Assembly: GCF_001641265.1 (NCBI RefSeq) | Contig: NW_020167529.1 | Location: 955,001 to 1,019,000, forward strand | Direction: 5' to 3' | DNA: 64,000 nt | DNA from: Pseudogymnoascus destructans | Taxonomy: Eukaryota; Ascomycota; Leotiomycetes; Thelebolales; Thelebolaceae | Shown here: positions 43,233 through 53,695 of the stretch, piece after piece | Numbering within the stretch: position 1 is the stretch's first letter | How the letters are laid out: every line of letters starts with the position of its first letter | Program-made: the position numbers and the translations under genes | The notes under the pieces: generated by a model | Seen by the model: the letters and a program-made list of their open reading frames with translations, nothing else | Told to the model about the DNA's origin: nothing | The model's database searches: none

Positions 43233-44745
43233 TTAGTGGAAGCCCCAGCCGCCGAAATAGCTCATGTTGAGAGCGAGCATCATTTGTCCCTCAAGGTCCT
43301 CAAGGAGCCCGATGTTGGCATCGTCGTCGAGAACCATGGCGCGGATGGCGACGATTAGGTTCTGTAGCTGGCCGCGTTTCGGTTCAACGTCGCGCAAATT
43401 GGCCTTGATCCGTTCGTGGGTCTTGGAAATTGGTGAGAGAGAACTGATGAATTCGCATACCGTAGCGCGGTTGCGGTGGAAGTCGATCACCTCGGGCTGC
43501 ATATTCGGGCTGTCTGAAACGCTGCAGGATGCGAGGCAGTTGCCCGAAGTCTTGTTTAGGGGTCTGCATTGGAGCTCGGCCTTGATAACAGGCTTCTCAT
43601 CTTTCTGCTCAAATGGTTCATACTTGAGAAATATGTCGCGGGATTGTCCATACTGTAGGCCCCCGAAAGGTATGAGTAACTTGCCCTTGGGTGACTGGGC
43701 TTGGTCCTTTGGGATTTCCTTTCTGATGTAGTCACCCATGGTCTCGGCCAGTTGAAGGCCTTGAGAAGCCTCAATTGTCAAGGTTGCCGACATTGCAAAT
43801 GTGGATTGGAGATTGGCAATCGCATGAATAAACACAGTAGCCTATAGCCTGTCAGAGACGTCATAAAAAGAGGTTGTGAGACTTACAAGCATGCTTGGAT
43901 CGGAAATGTATGCAAAATTGCCGCTCCCAACTTCTGCAATGGATTGGAGAAGGGAAGAGCCAATCTGGCTGCCAAAACCAAACGTATGGATTGGCGCTGG
44001 AAGATCATACATACGGAGCTGTGTAACATATCCCTGCGGCGGGCAGCTGATTAAATTAGCTGGGTTCACACGTTGATATAGAGCCTTACCCGACGTTGGG
44101 CGCACCATCCGTCAGCAGCATAAGCGCAGGCACACTCCCTGGCCGCGGTTCGTCCTCAAACAGACTTCTCCCCTGAAGAATACCCTGCCAGATATTCGTC
44201 AAACCACCAGCGTGAATATTTTTTATGTTGTTCCAGGCTGCGGTCTTGTTCGATTTGGTCATCGGCTTCAGACGCTGGACAATCTTGATTTCGTCGGAGA
44301 ACGTGACTATTCCGAGGCGGTCGTTGTCATCCAAGGTCTCAATAATAGCCCTCGCGGCGTGCTTGGTCAGGTCCAGAACTGTAAGGCCATTCACCTCGGT
44401 CTCTCCCACGGCAGTTTCTGGCGATGGTGCCTTTGTCGCCATGGAGCCCGAGACGTCAATGACCAGCACAATATCACATGGCGTGCGGCTCTTCCCTTTC
44501 GGAGGATGAACAGAAACGATCACTTCCTCCATCTCTGGAAGGGGATGTAGGGTCAGAGAAACGCTATCGTCCGTTTCATCTTCAAGGTCGTCGGTCTTTT
44601 CGCGCTCCCTGAATGGAAGTGTGGTTTGCTCGCCATCATCGCACAGGGTCTTCTCGTCGGCGTCAGGGTCAGCTTTTCTGAAAAGGCCCCTCTATGGAGA
44701 TTAGTTAGTCATTTGTCTCTGTATTATGGGTTCGTTATTTACCAT
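43233..44745 (-). CDS. von Willebrand factor A domain protein, possibly 3'-truncated
   Basis: Exons 44745-44743, 44691-44090, 44046-43887 and 43841-43233 keep phase throughout and give 457 residues. The first exon is just ATG before a GTAAAT donor; MEEVIVSVHPPKGK would be an alternative start. The vWA domain has the full metal-ion site: DVSGS, the threonine in GGLTNIW, and TDGAPN. It continues with CPPQGYVTQLRMYDLPAPIH, TFGFG, SIAEVGSGNFAYI and FIHAIANLQSTFA. A beta-rich region and a helical tail follow. It stops at YFGGWGFH, 5 bp before an orphan Pogo end. Relatives I recall continue past this point, so the 3' end may have been lost. Confidence 0.78.
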
Positions 44746-46203
44746 GGTTGCAATTGTGAAATGTGAGAAGTTGGAAACGGATATATTAAAAAGTAGGTAG
44801 ACAATTCGTATTAATATTTAGATTTTAATACAAAGATTCCAAGTTTGACCTGATATTGGGGCAGGATGAAAGAAGAGATATATACTCAAAGAAAGGTGAT
44901 ATCTCAGAATGAGTAAGAACATACGATCCGTTGTTCTGCTCAGTAGGCTGGCAACCTACAAGGTAGCAACTTCACCGTATGACTGTGCTACGGATGGGGA
45001 AAGGCTTGTCCACATCTCTCACGAACTCATACCGTACTGCTCTCGCCATCGCAAGTCACGCCTCTAACTATGACTGACAGCTCTCTGTCGAGCTTCCTCC
45101 AACAGCTCGGCTTACGACCACGTGACAGGCACTCACGCAGCTCCATGAATACTGCGACTCAGACTATGCAAGTGATAAATCCCAACGCAAGTCAGTCCTT
45201 GGAAACGCATTTGGCCGTCCTAGTCACATGACTTCGCTGTTTCGGCGTTATCGGGATATCGCGGGGTTGAGTGAGTCGGCGGTGTAACTGAGTGAGAATT
45301 TCGAGGGGGATGACAAACACATAGTCATACCGTATAGTTTTCTATTTGCTACTGTATTACTTACTATACTATATACTACAGACTGCGGGCAATTAGTAAA
45401 TAGGCAGAAAACTGTCGTCCCACGGTGCTACGGCATATGAAGAGAACTCTATCCTATCGCGGAACTCGGTGTTTATCGTGGTATGTATTCGCCCCTCCAT
45501 CCATCGCTTCAGCGCTAGTTCAATCACCTCATCCGAACTTCGACTTATCACATGGAATCCCTGGAATTTTACTTGGAAATAGTAGGATTTACCAGGCAAC
45601 CTGCTTGTTTCTTGTGCCAATTACTAACCTGAATTGCTATTCTATTTACCTAATTATATATTGCACGGAGAGCATAGACGCCGAGATCCCGGCTGGTGTG
45701 GGTGTGTTCGGTGTGTGTACCCCCCCACGGCAGCGCAGATAGCCGACTGCAAACTCTAAACTCCATCTTGGATATCTACGCATACTCCCATATACATCCA
45801 GACATATCCTGCTGCATTGGAGAGCCGCTCAGAATGACCTCCAGCTGGCCCGTTGCACCCGAATTTTCTTTGAGCTGAGACCTTCGGCGGAATCCTTATC
45901 CGCGGGTTCGCACGGCCTGCCGGTGACGACTTCGAGAGTGTGAGTCTACAGCACTTGTTAAATAGCGAGCGGAAGCCCCGAAATAAATAACAGTGGAAAC
46001 TGACCAGTATGCCTCGATAGCCTCGCTGATTAACATCTATTTGACCCCGAAATTACGTCGCGGATTCCTCCTGACATACCTGTTCCGAATTTCTCGAGCG
46101 TTTCCGTGAGACCCTTCTATTCCATGGCCGGGCACGGCGGGCGCCTCCCTCACCTCCCACGCCCTGCAAGACAAGGGCAATCTCTCCGGTACCAGATAAG
46201 CTC
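44746..46203. other. Intergenic; one weak minus-strand ORF
   Basis: The only candidate is 45620-45393 (75 codons, MAQETSRLPGKSYYFQVKF ... WDDSFLPIY), without recognisable motifs. I see no RNA gene. The last 300 bp are the likely promoter of the SIS gene. Confidence 0.3.
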
Positions 46204-47307
46204 ATGGCCATCGCCCCTGCAGAGGTAACTGGTTGTTCTCCGGTTCTCGAAGCACGCCTCGCCACCGCGGTGCACGTTCTAATGACTGAGGCAAAGGCCT
46301 TGTCATATCTCGCGCGCCTATACCAAACGGACACAATCGCAAGGCAGGGTTTCAATGAGACGGTGGAGCTGATACGGAGGGCTATGGAGAAGAGAGGGAA
46401 GCTGGTAATCGTAGGAGTGGGCAAGAGCGGCCACATCGCCAACAAGCTCGTGGCAACGATGAACAGTCTGTCCATACGCGCCACATTCCTCCACCCTACC
46501 GAAGCGCTCCACGGCGACCTTGGCCAAATAGACACCAACGATATCATCCTTTTCATCACCTTCTCCGGACGAACCCCCGAACTCCTCTCCCTCGTCCCCC
46601 ACCTCAACCCCGAAAACGCCCTAATCGTCCTCACCGCACACACCCACCCCTCAACCTGCCCCATAATCGACAAGCGTCCTTCCGCCATCCTCCTCCCCGC
46701 CCCCATCCACGAATCCGAAACCACCTCCTTCGGCATCTCCGCCCCCACAACCTCCACAACCATCGCCCTCGCCCTCGGCGACGCCCTCACCCTCGCCATC
46801 TCCCACGAACTCCACGGAACCTCCGCCCCCTCCGTCTTCGCCACAAACCACCCCGGCGGTGCCCTTGGCACCTCCTCCCCTCCTCCTGCCGCTAAAACCA
46901 AGCTCGCTGAAATCGCCATGCCGCTCGCTGATATCCCCTTCGTCGGCGGCGGCTGGGGCACCGCGCTCGCGACCCACGTCCTCATCGCGGGCTACCAGTC
47001 CCCGTCGGGGTGGGTGCGGTACTGCGAGAACAGTGTCGCTCCGCCGCGGCGGATTAGGCGTCTTGAGCCGGAGGATATGGGTAAGCTGGCTACGAAGGTG
47101 CGGGGGCTGGTGGTGACGACGCCGGAGTGGATCGTGGTGAGAGAGGATATCTCGGTGAGGGAGGCGATTGCGTTTTTGGAGGCTGCGAAGAAGGAGTCTG
47201 CGAGGGGAGAGGCGACGTATGATGATGATGCGGTGATAGCGACGGCGGTGGAAGGGAAGGTGACGGGCGTGGTGGAGATTGCCACGTTAATGGCTGAGAA
47301 AGCGTAG
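46204..47307 (+). CDS. SIS-domain sugar-phosphate isomerase-like protein
   Basis: The 367-residue ORF has the SIS fold of KdsD/GutQ-like arabinose-5-phosphate isomerases: LVIVGVGKSGHIANKL, FLHPTEALHGDLGQI, DIILFITFSGRTPEL, ALIVLTAHTHPST and ATNHPGGALG. The C-terminal region (EWIVVREDISVREAIAFLEA, VTGVVEIATLM) is laid out like a CBS pair but is degenerate. Bacterial relatives interconvert ribulose- and arabinose-5-phosphate. In fungi the substrate is not settled. Codons are GC-rich, producing a long antisense shadow frame. ATG 46204 is the first in-frame Met before conserved sequence. Confidence 0.82.
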   Translation: MAIAPAEVTGCSPVLEARLATAVHVLMTEAKALSYLARLYQTDTIARQGFNETVELIRRAMEKRGKLVIVGVGKSGHIANKLVATMNSLSIRATFLHPTEALHGDLGQIDTNDIILFITFSGRTPELLSLVPHLNPENALIVLTAHTHPSTCPIIDKRPSAILLPAPIHESETTSFGISAPTTSTTIALALGDALTLAISHELHGTSAPSVFATNHPGGALGTSSPPPAAKTKLAEIAMPLADIPFVGGGWGTALATHVLIAGYQSPSGWVRYCENSVAPPRRIRRLEPEDMGKLATKVRGLVVTTPEWIVVREDISVREAIAFLEAAKKESARGEATYDDDAVIATAVEGKVTGVVEIATLMAEKA

Positions 47308-47969
47308 GTGCTATTTTAGATGGCGGGTGTCTTTTGGTTTATTTCCTTTGGAGCGTGCTATTATGCTGGGCTCATTGAGCCATGGGTCCGCGCTGATGCG
47401 TATATGAGTGGCCTTTTGGATAAGCGGCATTTAGGCTAGACAAAAATATGTTTTGGAGCAGGCATTTTGAAAGATTTTACACAACCCAACCTAATAGGGG
47501 TTTTGGGGGGGTGGGTATCGCCGCCTCGGTTTAGTGGCTGGCGCCCGCATGGATAGAGATGATAGGCGGTGGGGATATCTGCTTTTGGGGTTTATATATA
47601 TATACATAACTACGATGTGACGAATTTGGGAGATGCGTCTCCCCCCTCTGCTTCAGTTTTTCTAATGGGTTCTAGGCACTATGCTTGGGTTACTTTGCCG
47701 GACTGGAACCCCCTTTTTGTCTCCGTGGCGTCTGTGACCAGGTTCCACCAGTCTGGTTGCTGTGTGTTAACCCTGACGACGTCCCGGTCAGCCCCAGCAT
47801 TCACTCCCTCGGTTTCATGGCGTGGGGATATCTTGTGCTTTACTACTGTGAGAGTTTAGTATTCTAATCCATATATATTTTATGGCACTGTTTATTTCCC
47901 CAGCGGTATTTCTCGAGTTATCTCACGAGCATGGGCTAAAATAAAATGCTTAGACTTTATATTTCACTA
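47308..47969. other. Intergenic, no gene seen
   Basis: AT-rich 3' flank of the SIS gene with a (TA)n-like patch at 47592. Nothing codes convincingly. Confidence 0.45.
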
Positions 47970-47971
47970 TA

Positions 47972-49831
47972 ACGTACATGTATAGCGAAAGCGCCAAACA
48001 AGCGAAAGCGCCAAAATGATGCGGTGACCAAACCCCCCAACTAAATGTTAAATTCCTCAACAACAAAACATGCCCCATAAAAACGATGAAAGCCAATTAG
48101 TGCTAGCTATCCAGGCTATGCAAAGCGACCCAAAGTTACGCCTTCGAGTTGCTGCTAGGATCTATTCTGTGGACCACCGCAAGCTAGGTCGTCGTCTAGA
48201 AGGTGTACCTTCACGACGCGATATCCAAGCCAACTCACGGAAATTAACTAACCTAGAGGAGTCCGTCCTTGTTCAGTATATACTCGACCTAGCTGCCAAA
48301 GGGTTTCCTCCTCGGCTGTCTGTTGTTGAAGATATGGCAAGTCGACTACTTGCAACACGCGACGCGTCACGCGTTGGGTCGCGTTGGGCTTCAAACTTTG
48401 TTAAGCGGCGTGTAGAGCTCCAGACACGCTTTCAGCGCAAATACGACTACCAGAGGGCTAAGTGCGAAGATCCAGAAGTTATTAATGGCTGGTTTGAGCT
48501 TGTGCGTAACACAATTGCGAAATATGGTATCGATGAAGCAGATATCTACAACTTTGATGAGACTGGGTTTATGATGGGCGTTATCTCAACTGCTATGGTT
48601 GTAACAAGCTCAGACGGGCGGGCAAAAGCAAAGAAGGTACAGCCTGGTAATCGGGAATGGGTTACAGTAATCCAAGGCGTTAGTTCTCAAGGTTGGGCAG
48701 TACCACCATTTATCATTGTTGCAGGCAAAAACCACCTTACATCTTGGTATGAGAATAGTGGATTTTCAAGCGATTGGGTGATTTCTGTTACTGAAAATGG
48801 CTGGACTACAAACGAGAGAGGCATGGATTGGATTCAGCACTTTGAGAAGCATACAAAGGCCCGGAGTGTTGGTGGTTATCGCTTGTTAGTCCTTGATGGT
48901 CATGAGAGCCACCACTCAGATGAGTTTGAGGAGTACTGCAAGGAACACAACATTATTACGCTTTGTATGCCTGCTCACTCTTCTCATCTACTCCAGCCAC
49001 TTGATGTTGGCTGTTTCGGCCCGTTAAAGCAGGCCTATGGTCGGCAAATTGAAGATATGATGCAGGCTCATATTTCTCATATTACAAAGGATGACTTCTT
49101 TCCTGCCTTCCACGCTGCATTTAACACTACAATGACGGAAAGTAACATTTGAGGCGGGTTCCGAGGGGCAGGGCTTCTTCCATTTGACCCTGAGAGAGTG
49201 ATATCTACACTTGATCTTAAGTTAAGGACACCAACGCCTCCAAGCTCCCGCCCAGGTACTGCTCAACCTTGGGTTTCTCAGACACCAAACAACCCAATTG
49301 AAGCTATGTCACAGTCTACATTTATTAAAACTCGGATTTCACGCCATCAAAATAGCTCTCCAACCTCAATCTATGCAGCTGTTGACCAGTTTACAAAGGG
49401 TGCATCGCAAATAATGCATCAATTAGCACTGCTAAAGGGAGAGAACCAAAACCTACGACAGGCAAATGAAGTACTAAGCAAGCGCCGGAGAGCTAGGAAA
49501 ACACGACTACAGCAAGGAGGATCACTTAGTCAACAAGGGGCGCAAGAGCTACAGGATGAGAGGGATGTTGTGCAGCAGGTAGAGCAGGAAATAAGGGCAA
49601 GCCGTGGTCGGAAGCCAAGGGAAGAAACCCGTGCCCGTCGCTGTGGCAAGTGTGGTGAGACTGGGCACAATGCGCGCACGTGTCAGATTGTAATAGACAC
49701 CTCTGAGGAAGAGGACTCCGAGTAGTTTCAATTGATTTCTAATGTTGTGGTAGATTTATCGCAATGTTTGTCGTGAGGGTAGATAATTTTGGCGCTTTCG
49801 CTTGTTTGGCGCTTTCGCTATACATGTACGT
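47972..49831 (+). mobile_element. Pogo element G
   Basis: 1860 bp between TA at 47970-47971 and 49832-49833. The ends start ACGTACATGTATAGCGAAAG, with GCGAAAGCGCCAAA twice, 17 bp apart. The ends are almost perfect inverted repeats. Confidence 0.94.
48070..49725 (+). pseudogene. Pogo transposase of G with a single internal TGA
   Basis: The ORF runs from MPHKNDESQLVLAIQAMQ through both HTHs and the complete DDE core (NFDETGFMMG, LVLDGHESHHS, HLLQPLDVGCF) to ESNI at 49149. There a TGA interrupts. Sister F has a sense codon (CAG) at this site. After it the frame is open to 49725, including a complete zinc knuckle CGKCGETGHNARTC and an acidic tail. Only this stop separates it from an intact copy. 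Confidence 0.88.
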
Positions 49832-49833
49832 TA

Positions 49834-50723
49834 TTTCTTCTTTTACACATTTCTCCTATTGTCTCTAACCTTGTCTTTGTCATCTGGCTTTCATTAAATA
49901 TCTAAGCTCTAGCCTCATTAAAAATTCTTAATGCGAAGGCCCATGGCAAGAAGCAGAGTATAAACCACGCCTATCACTCGACTATTTTACAGATGAGGGG
50001 GGCAGATCCCTATTGGCAGCTTGCTTGTTTTAGGCGCTAACGACGACGCTCAAGCTGCCTGCCGCTTTGCTGAAAACCTATAAAGTCCACTTTGGCGCAG
50101 ACCGGATGTAGTGAGATGGAGTTGGGGACTGGGGACAAAAGCAAGGGGCGAAGCTTGGCATATCGCTAATGACTGTCTTATAAATGTCTTACCTCAGCTT
50201 GATGTTTTCCAAAGTTTATAGACATTATGCTTGAAACGTTGTAATATTATCGTAAGCGGCAGTCCCTAGATTTGTGTTCATTGTCGATGGGAAAATTAGA
50301 TGATAGGAAGACTTTCGGGGGGGCACAAAGGGGTGACGACAAATATGATTTTGAAGGCAATGGTTATACGGGATGTGGTAGCAAAACAATAGTAAGAGGC
50401 AATAGCAAACAGAGGGTTTATATATGATGCCATTAAGTATATTAACGGCCCAAGACGCACTATAAAAGGAGCACTTCTCTCTTGCCTTTTTTAATTAGAG
50501 CCCATTCTCAAAACCCTTTATTCATCCAGCCGTGATGCGCTGCGGGTATCATAGTATCTACACCCAGTCCTCTATACCTCGTTATTACAATTTAATCCCA
50601 CTTCAATCTATTGCCGCCTCTCTATTATTTCGTTCTTGCGATATAGTCCTCATTCCATCTGGCCCGCATTTAGAGGCTCATAGGCCACATTAGTCCATGT
50701 TCTCAGGGGCCGCGCCTGTTCAG
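49834..50723. other. Intergenic, no gene seen
   Basis: 3' flank of the ceramidase gene plus non-coding sequence right of Pogo G. No ORF or RNA gene is supported. Confidence 0.45.
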
Positions 50724-52003
50724 TCACGTAAGCTTCTGCATTTTGGATACCTGTTTCCCGTTTGACTTACTTAACGTTCCATAACCTGTCCTGGTAATAT
50801 TCGGTGTGGACCGAGCTCTTTTCCTCGGGAACATATCGACGGGCCAGGCGAAGCGGCCCCCGAGCGGTTCACCTGCTTCTTCTGATGTCAGGTACTCGAC
50901 GAGTGCGATGACTAGGAATGTTAGACCGATTTCACGTACTGAAGACTAGAGCGCTGGGATGGGAAACGTACAGATATAAGCTCCAATTCCAGTAAAAATA
51001 TGCCACCAGCCATGTAATTCAAGGAGGAACGAAAGCGGCATGCCGATTTTCCGTTTCGCCTCCGTGAGCCAGGAGCAGGTGAAATTATCAATATTCCAGA
51101 TGACATAACCAGAGATAAAAATCGCTATCTGCAGGGTGAGCACTATCCCCAAAACCTCTGAACCCAAAATCTCTGAACCCAAACGGCCACGAAATGGACG
51201 ACATACCTGAGCCCCACCAAACGAGCTTGCGCACCTCCTTCTTCACATCTGGGTCTGCGACACGGTCGCTAATGATCGAGCGCGTCTTCAGTCCCACGAG
51301 GACGACCATCACGCCGAACAGAGCGGCGTGCGCAACTATTTCGTCGGATAGGCAGTGCCACAGGGAAAAGGCGGTTAGGAAGGCAGCGAGGCCGAGGCCT
51401 TTGAGAACTGCGTGAATTGGCCTGTCATCGTACGTGTAGACGCGATGCATTACCGTTGCAGTAGCGAGTAGCATTGAAAGGTCGTCCGCTGCAGTTTGTT
51501 AGCCATGTGTGCTTCCGCATATTGGAAGTGGACGAACCCCATTGCGTGTAATATTTGTTCGTGGAGTGGAACAGGGCACTACCGAAACCGACGCCCATGA
51601 TGCCGAGATATGGGATGTTCCTGAGAAAGGCATCTTTACGGCTCCAGTTCTTGTAGATCCCATGAATTGCGTATAATACTGGGTTGATAATTAGTATACT
51701 TATTTTCTAACACTTTATATCCGACGGTGTCGGCTTGGCGTACTATACGTGAGGTTTGTGAGAGTGTTAATGAGTTCTGCGACATATCGTGTCACGATAT
51801 AGTCCTGTAGAAACGGTTAATAAAGGATTAGAAGGGCCATGCCGTAGCTAGCTACGCAACGCACCTCCTCGCAGAAACTGTAGCGCTTGTCAGCCTTGTT
51901 GCCAATAACGGACCGTTTGGATTTCTCACTTTGCCTTGGAGCTTGTCGGGCCCCAGTATGGATCGTACGGCATATCTCTATAAGACCAACCCAAAGACGC
52001 CAT
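50724..52003 (-). CDS. Alkaline ceramidase (Ypc1/Ydc1 family)
   Basis: Seven exons (52003-51930, 51877-51865, 51804-51744, 51678-51538, 51488-51207, 51142-50972, 50911-50724) join with consistent phase to 309 residues. The yeast enzymes have a similar length. Exon 2 is only 13 nt. The N-terminus has YWGPTSSKANFCEEDYIVTR, then NTLTYILYAIHGIY. The membrane core carries the conserved FGSALFHSTNKYYTQWADDL, whose Ser/His/Asp belong to the zinc-site signature. HGWWHIFTGIGAYIFIALVEYL near the C-terminus supplies the remaining histidines. It hydrolyses (phyto)ceramide in the ER or Golgi membrane. Transmembrane segments are evident in most exons. Confidence 0.88.
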
Positions 52004-52570
52004 GATTTCTATGTTAAATAATAGGTCGAGCTTGGCTCAGATCCCAGCCGATTGTGGACGTGATATTTGGAAGTTTATACTTCAAGTGTGGCGAGTTTCT
52101 GACACCCAATAGAGGCTAGTTGGAATCAGGAACCACAACCATTCGATGACCCAAAATGTAATTTTATTGGCGGCTGATAAAGTATTATCGGAATTAAATA
52201 GGCGCCTGTATGCGGCGCCGGACTTCCAGTATATATAGAGGGGTTTTGAAAAAGCACCATGACTTTTGTAGCGACGTTCCGGACTTCCCGTACACTCTTT
52301 GTCGTCACGTCTGCCTGACCACGACTGCCACCACGCGTCCGCCCTTGCCGCTGGGTCGCCCCTGATAGGCCAGGAATTATGGGATCACGGTCTCAGTGGT
52401 CAACCAATAAGAAGCGACCAAAGTGTGCTTACTGAACTTGCCGAGGTAAAAGGTACCATATCCGGGACTCTGGGGAAAAGGTAAAGTGTGGGGAGTTAAG
52501 TAGTGTGATCTTCCTCCTCTCGACCACATTTCATACATTCACGCCGTATATACACAATACACAGCTCAAC

Positions 52571-52941
52571 ATGTCTCAACAATTTACTCCTGCAGATGTT
52601 GCCCAGCACAACAACCCCGAGAAGGGCCTCTACATCATCGTAGACGCGAACGTCTACAACGTCACCGGTAAGCCTTTCCTTACATGCGCCTCCACGAAGA
52701 GCCCCGATGTCCTCCAATACCGCAACTCCTGCGCCCCTAGCCATACTGCTATAACCCATGAGCTTGACTGACATGATACACAGACTTTGCCGATGAGCAC
52801 CCCGGTGGAGCCAAGATCCTCAAGCGCGTCGCCGGAAAGGACGCCTCCAAGCAGTTCTGGAAATACCACAACGCCGGCGTGCTCAAGAAGTACGGAGCCA
52901 AGCTTCAGATCGGGACCGTGAAGGACGTCGCCAAGTTATAA
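52571..52941 (+). CDS. Small cytochrome b5-like protein
   Basis: Two exons (52571-52667, 52784-52941) give 84 residues. TPADVAQHNNPEKGLYIIVD and YNVTDFADEHPGGAKIL contain the HPGG heme-ligand motif. The second ligand is probably the histidine in FWKYHNAGVLKKYG. There is no C-terminal membrane anchor, so it is a soluble form. The 116-nt intron has a GTAAGC donor and a GATACACAG acceptor. Confidence 0.87.
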
Positions 52942-53343
52942 GCGCTGCAAGCGTAGAGGGCATCGTATTTACACCGTCGGGCGAGGGGTGTGCATGGCGG
53001 AGGCACCTCCGCACATTAGTCCCTGCATGTGTGTTGTGGAGCAAGGCGAAACCTAGAACAACGCAGATTTAAAAGACGCATGTATGAAGAGAATTGGAGG
53101 CAAGGGAGTGATTTTCAATGCATATGATATCGAACCATTGCGACAGCATATATACAATAGACCATACTGTTTCTAAACATACTACCTCCTTGCCGCGCTC
53201 CTTGACGTGAACACCACTACGTGACAACAAACTGCCAGCGGATGTGAATAGGACGGAGAGGGTCATTTTGTATCCAAAGCGCTCTTTGGCACCGACCGTC
53301 GATAAGGCCGAATTCTCAGGTAACGGCACCGCCACCGCATCAT
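52942..53343. other. Intergenic, no gene seen
   Basis: 3' flank of the cytochrome b5-like gene. No supported gene. Confidence 0.4.
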
Positions 53344-53405
53344 GCCGTCTACTCTTTTCCCGCCTCGCCGCTGCTACCGTCCTCTTTCTTGCTCACTGCG
53401 TTCAT
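53344..53405. repeat. 62-bp copy of the 3' end of the next gene
   Basis: Matches 53691-53752 with two mismatches. That segment encodes the last residues of the coiled-coil gene (GKKEDGSSGEAGKE and stop). Confidence 0.9.
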
Positions 53406-53477
53406 AAATTTCCTAATTTTTAGTGAGAAATAAGATGGGCGACTCGCTTGTGTGGGCGACTCGCATGTGAAATACGT
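53406..53477. mobile_element. Orphan Pogo terminus
   Basis: Reading inward from TA at 53478-53479: ACGTATTTCACATGCGAGTC, with GCGAGTCGCCCA twice, 17 bp apart. The ACGT start matches elements C, E, F and G. No second end is found. It lies directly against the 62-bp duplicate. Confidence 0.6.
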
Positions 53478-53695
53478 TATCTTAGATGCCATTATATATT
53501 CATGCTCTATGCGCTGCGTCAAACAAATTATCAAACCATCATGCCACATCAAGGGTATTGTTTAATCAAATTGTTCCGCCTCGGCAAGATACAACCATAC
53601 AAAGCACCAAATGAGGAGAGTCAGTAACACAATATCCACCCAATCCGTCCGATCCCAATCCAGTAGTTGTTCAAGCGCCATATCCGTAACGCCGT

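Noticed and set aside
46053..46985. 310-codon minus-strand ORF
   Set aside because: Antisense shadow of the GC-rich SIS-domain gene; no recognisable motifs and no conserved order.
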